NCBI GenBank assembly: GCA_964035575.1
Contig: OZ037871.1
Location: 496,001-560,000 of the forward strand
Source of the DNA: Rhynchopus sp. YZ270_cl-10
Taxonomy: Eukaryota; Euglenozoa; Diplonemea; Diplonemida; Diplonemidae
Length of the DNA stretch: 64,000 nucleotides
Reading direction: 5' to 3'
The translations under genes were made by a program, and so were the position numbers. This document shows, in pieces, positions 62,748 to 64,000 of the stretch. The notes below the pieces were generated by a model. That model saw only the letters and a list, made by a program, of their open reading frames with translations, was not told the origin of the DNA and searched no databases. How positions within the stretch are numbered: position 1 is the first letter of the stretch; each line of letters starts with the position of its first letter.

Positions 62748-64000
62748 TTAAAAGGAAGCCCTCTTTGTGTCAAAACCCAATGCAGGGGGAGGCAGGGGGA
62801 ATAGGAGGGGGTCTGTGAGTGGTGGTGTATTCAAGGTAAGTGTGAAAAGGTGGGGTGGGTGATGGCAGTGTTGAGTGAGAAAGTAGTAGGTTAGTAGTGC
62901 AAATTGTCAATATATTTGGGTTGTGTTGTGATAAAATACATCAGGAGTACGTAATGCGGTTGTGAAAGGGAGGAGGGAGGTGGGGTGGGGTGGGGAAAGG
63001 TTGAGAGAGAAAAGAGTGAGGGGGGAAATGGAAACTATTTTTTTTTTTTTTGTTTTAAATTTGGAGCGACCTTGGTTTTGGATGTGCGCATGAGTCATTA
63101 ATTGACGTTGGCACACATGCAGATGTCGTTCCCTTCGCTAGTGACGTTCTTCATTCCTTTTTTTACACAAAATATAATCTGACTTCAGGATATGACAAAT
63201 GAAAAAGAAAACAACTTTTTTCGTGTATCGCTCTGCAAATAAGCTGTATTTTTTCGTTGTATGAGTGTGGTGGTAAAGCACAATACTGAATGAAAAACAA
63301 ATTGCAGGTACCTTCCGTCGATTCTATTTCCTCGTTTACCACTGCTTGGTATAATTTTTTTTTGTCAATTTTGAAATACTTTTTGTGTAAGATAAGATGA
63401 CTCCAAGCCTCTGCTTAGCCACCTTGAGCAAAGGGCCGGACTGTTAACTTTATAAAAAAAAACACACACCAAGAGAAACACTTTGTTCGGTGCTCTGAAA
63501 ATAGTCTTGGATACGACTATTGAGTGTCTCGAAACCTAGTTTTTCGCCAGGCCTTTTGCTAACTTTGGGATTTTCCCCCTGAATGGCATGATGGTCAAAA
63601 AAAAATAATTTCCTGGAAAAAAAAGTACATTCCGAGCTTTCCCGCCTGGTGAAAGCGGTCGTCGCGCGCTTCGCGCGCGCCTCCCTGCCAGCCACAGGGT
63701 GGAGAGGCGAAGGGTCAGCTTTGCGAGATATAAACAAAAAACGGAATATAATCCTTTATTAACGGTCCTTGGTCTTGCGCCTTACGTACACTAACCGTAC
63801 AAAATCAATACGTCTTCCAGAAGCAGGGGCTGTTGCAACGGTTGGGTTCCTTTGAAATAAGAATGGTCAATTTTTTGCAGCTTGGGTCAAGTTTCATTTC
63901 TGGCTGCAAAATGCAAGGGAATCCCCTTAGACATTGTAAAATGGCACCGTAGGCAGGAAGAAAATAGCGTACAGCGAGCGCAGCGAGCAGAAAAATTGTA
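62748..64000. other. right-end spacer
   Basis: Purine-rich on the plus strand to 63010. A family A copy lies at 63393-63425 (AAGATGACTCCAAGCC, then GCTTAGCCACCTT). A GC palindrome (63663-63679, CGCGCGCTTCGCGCGCG) and CAGCGAG direct repeats near 63973 lie at the edge. No gene seen. Confidence 0.5.

Overview
This is nuclear DNA of a eukaryotic microbe. Genes have short GT-AG introns (donors mostly GTATGT, GTATGC or GTATAC), code for mitochondrial, ER and surface proteins, and are separated by kilobases of A/T homopolymer-rich non-coding DNA. I could join exons by eye for six spliced genes (16 introns); reading phases match at every junction I used. All 12 host genes lie on the minus strand. Most start codons sit just behind a pyrimidine tract and an AG. 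One-way gene arrays plus acceptor-like leaders suggest polycistronic transcription with spliced-leader trans-splicing. Together with cis-introns this points to Euglenozoa, most like a diplonemid; the taxon is inference.

Layout, left to right (all host genes minus): the 5' end of an unknown gene (1-197); a 2,362-aa modular surface protein with REJ-like and EGF-like regions and one C-terminal membrane segment (1306-10444), whose last intron holds a 1-kb TIR element; 5.8 kb of non-coding DNA; a three-RRM, CELF/Bruno-like RNA-binding protein (16270-30603); a two-exon 134-aa gene framed by inverted repeats (31558-32029); a type I surface protein with three nearly identical 158-aa repeats (33082-35460); an MMPL/RND membrane transporter (40579-44098); an ERp29/PDI-like ER protein (44665-46397); an oxidosqualene cyclase of sterol synthesis (48447-50918); two unrecognised proteins (51762-53597 and 56531-57664); a complex III core-2-like M16 protein (58854-61378); and a coiled-coil/RS-rich protein (62022-62747).

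The most striking part is the 12-kb last intron of the RRM gene. Two TIR elements lie end to end with shared AT dinucleotides. The second contains an apparently whole two-ORF LINE on the plus strand, embedded in a (TACACACG)n array. Its ORF1 is a coiled-coil protein; its ORF2 combines an OTU-type cysteine protease, AP endonuclease, reverse transcriptase, zinc knuckle, RNase H and a Cys-rich tail. The LINE's 3' module (a small stem-loop followed by a CA-type tail) recurs as three tandem short units at 57.69-57.88 kb, one carrying the same 47 bases.

The introns and spacers are seeded with several families of 35-60 bp hairpin-like repeats, many sharing a GCCTC core. I do not recognise them as a known class. 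The genes are individually ordinary (secretory, sterol, mitochondrial and RNA-binding functions) and show no operon-like functional theme.
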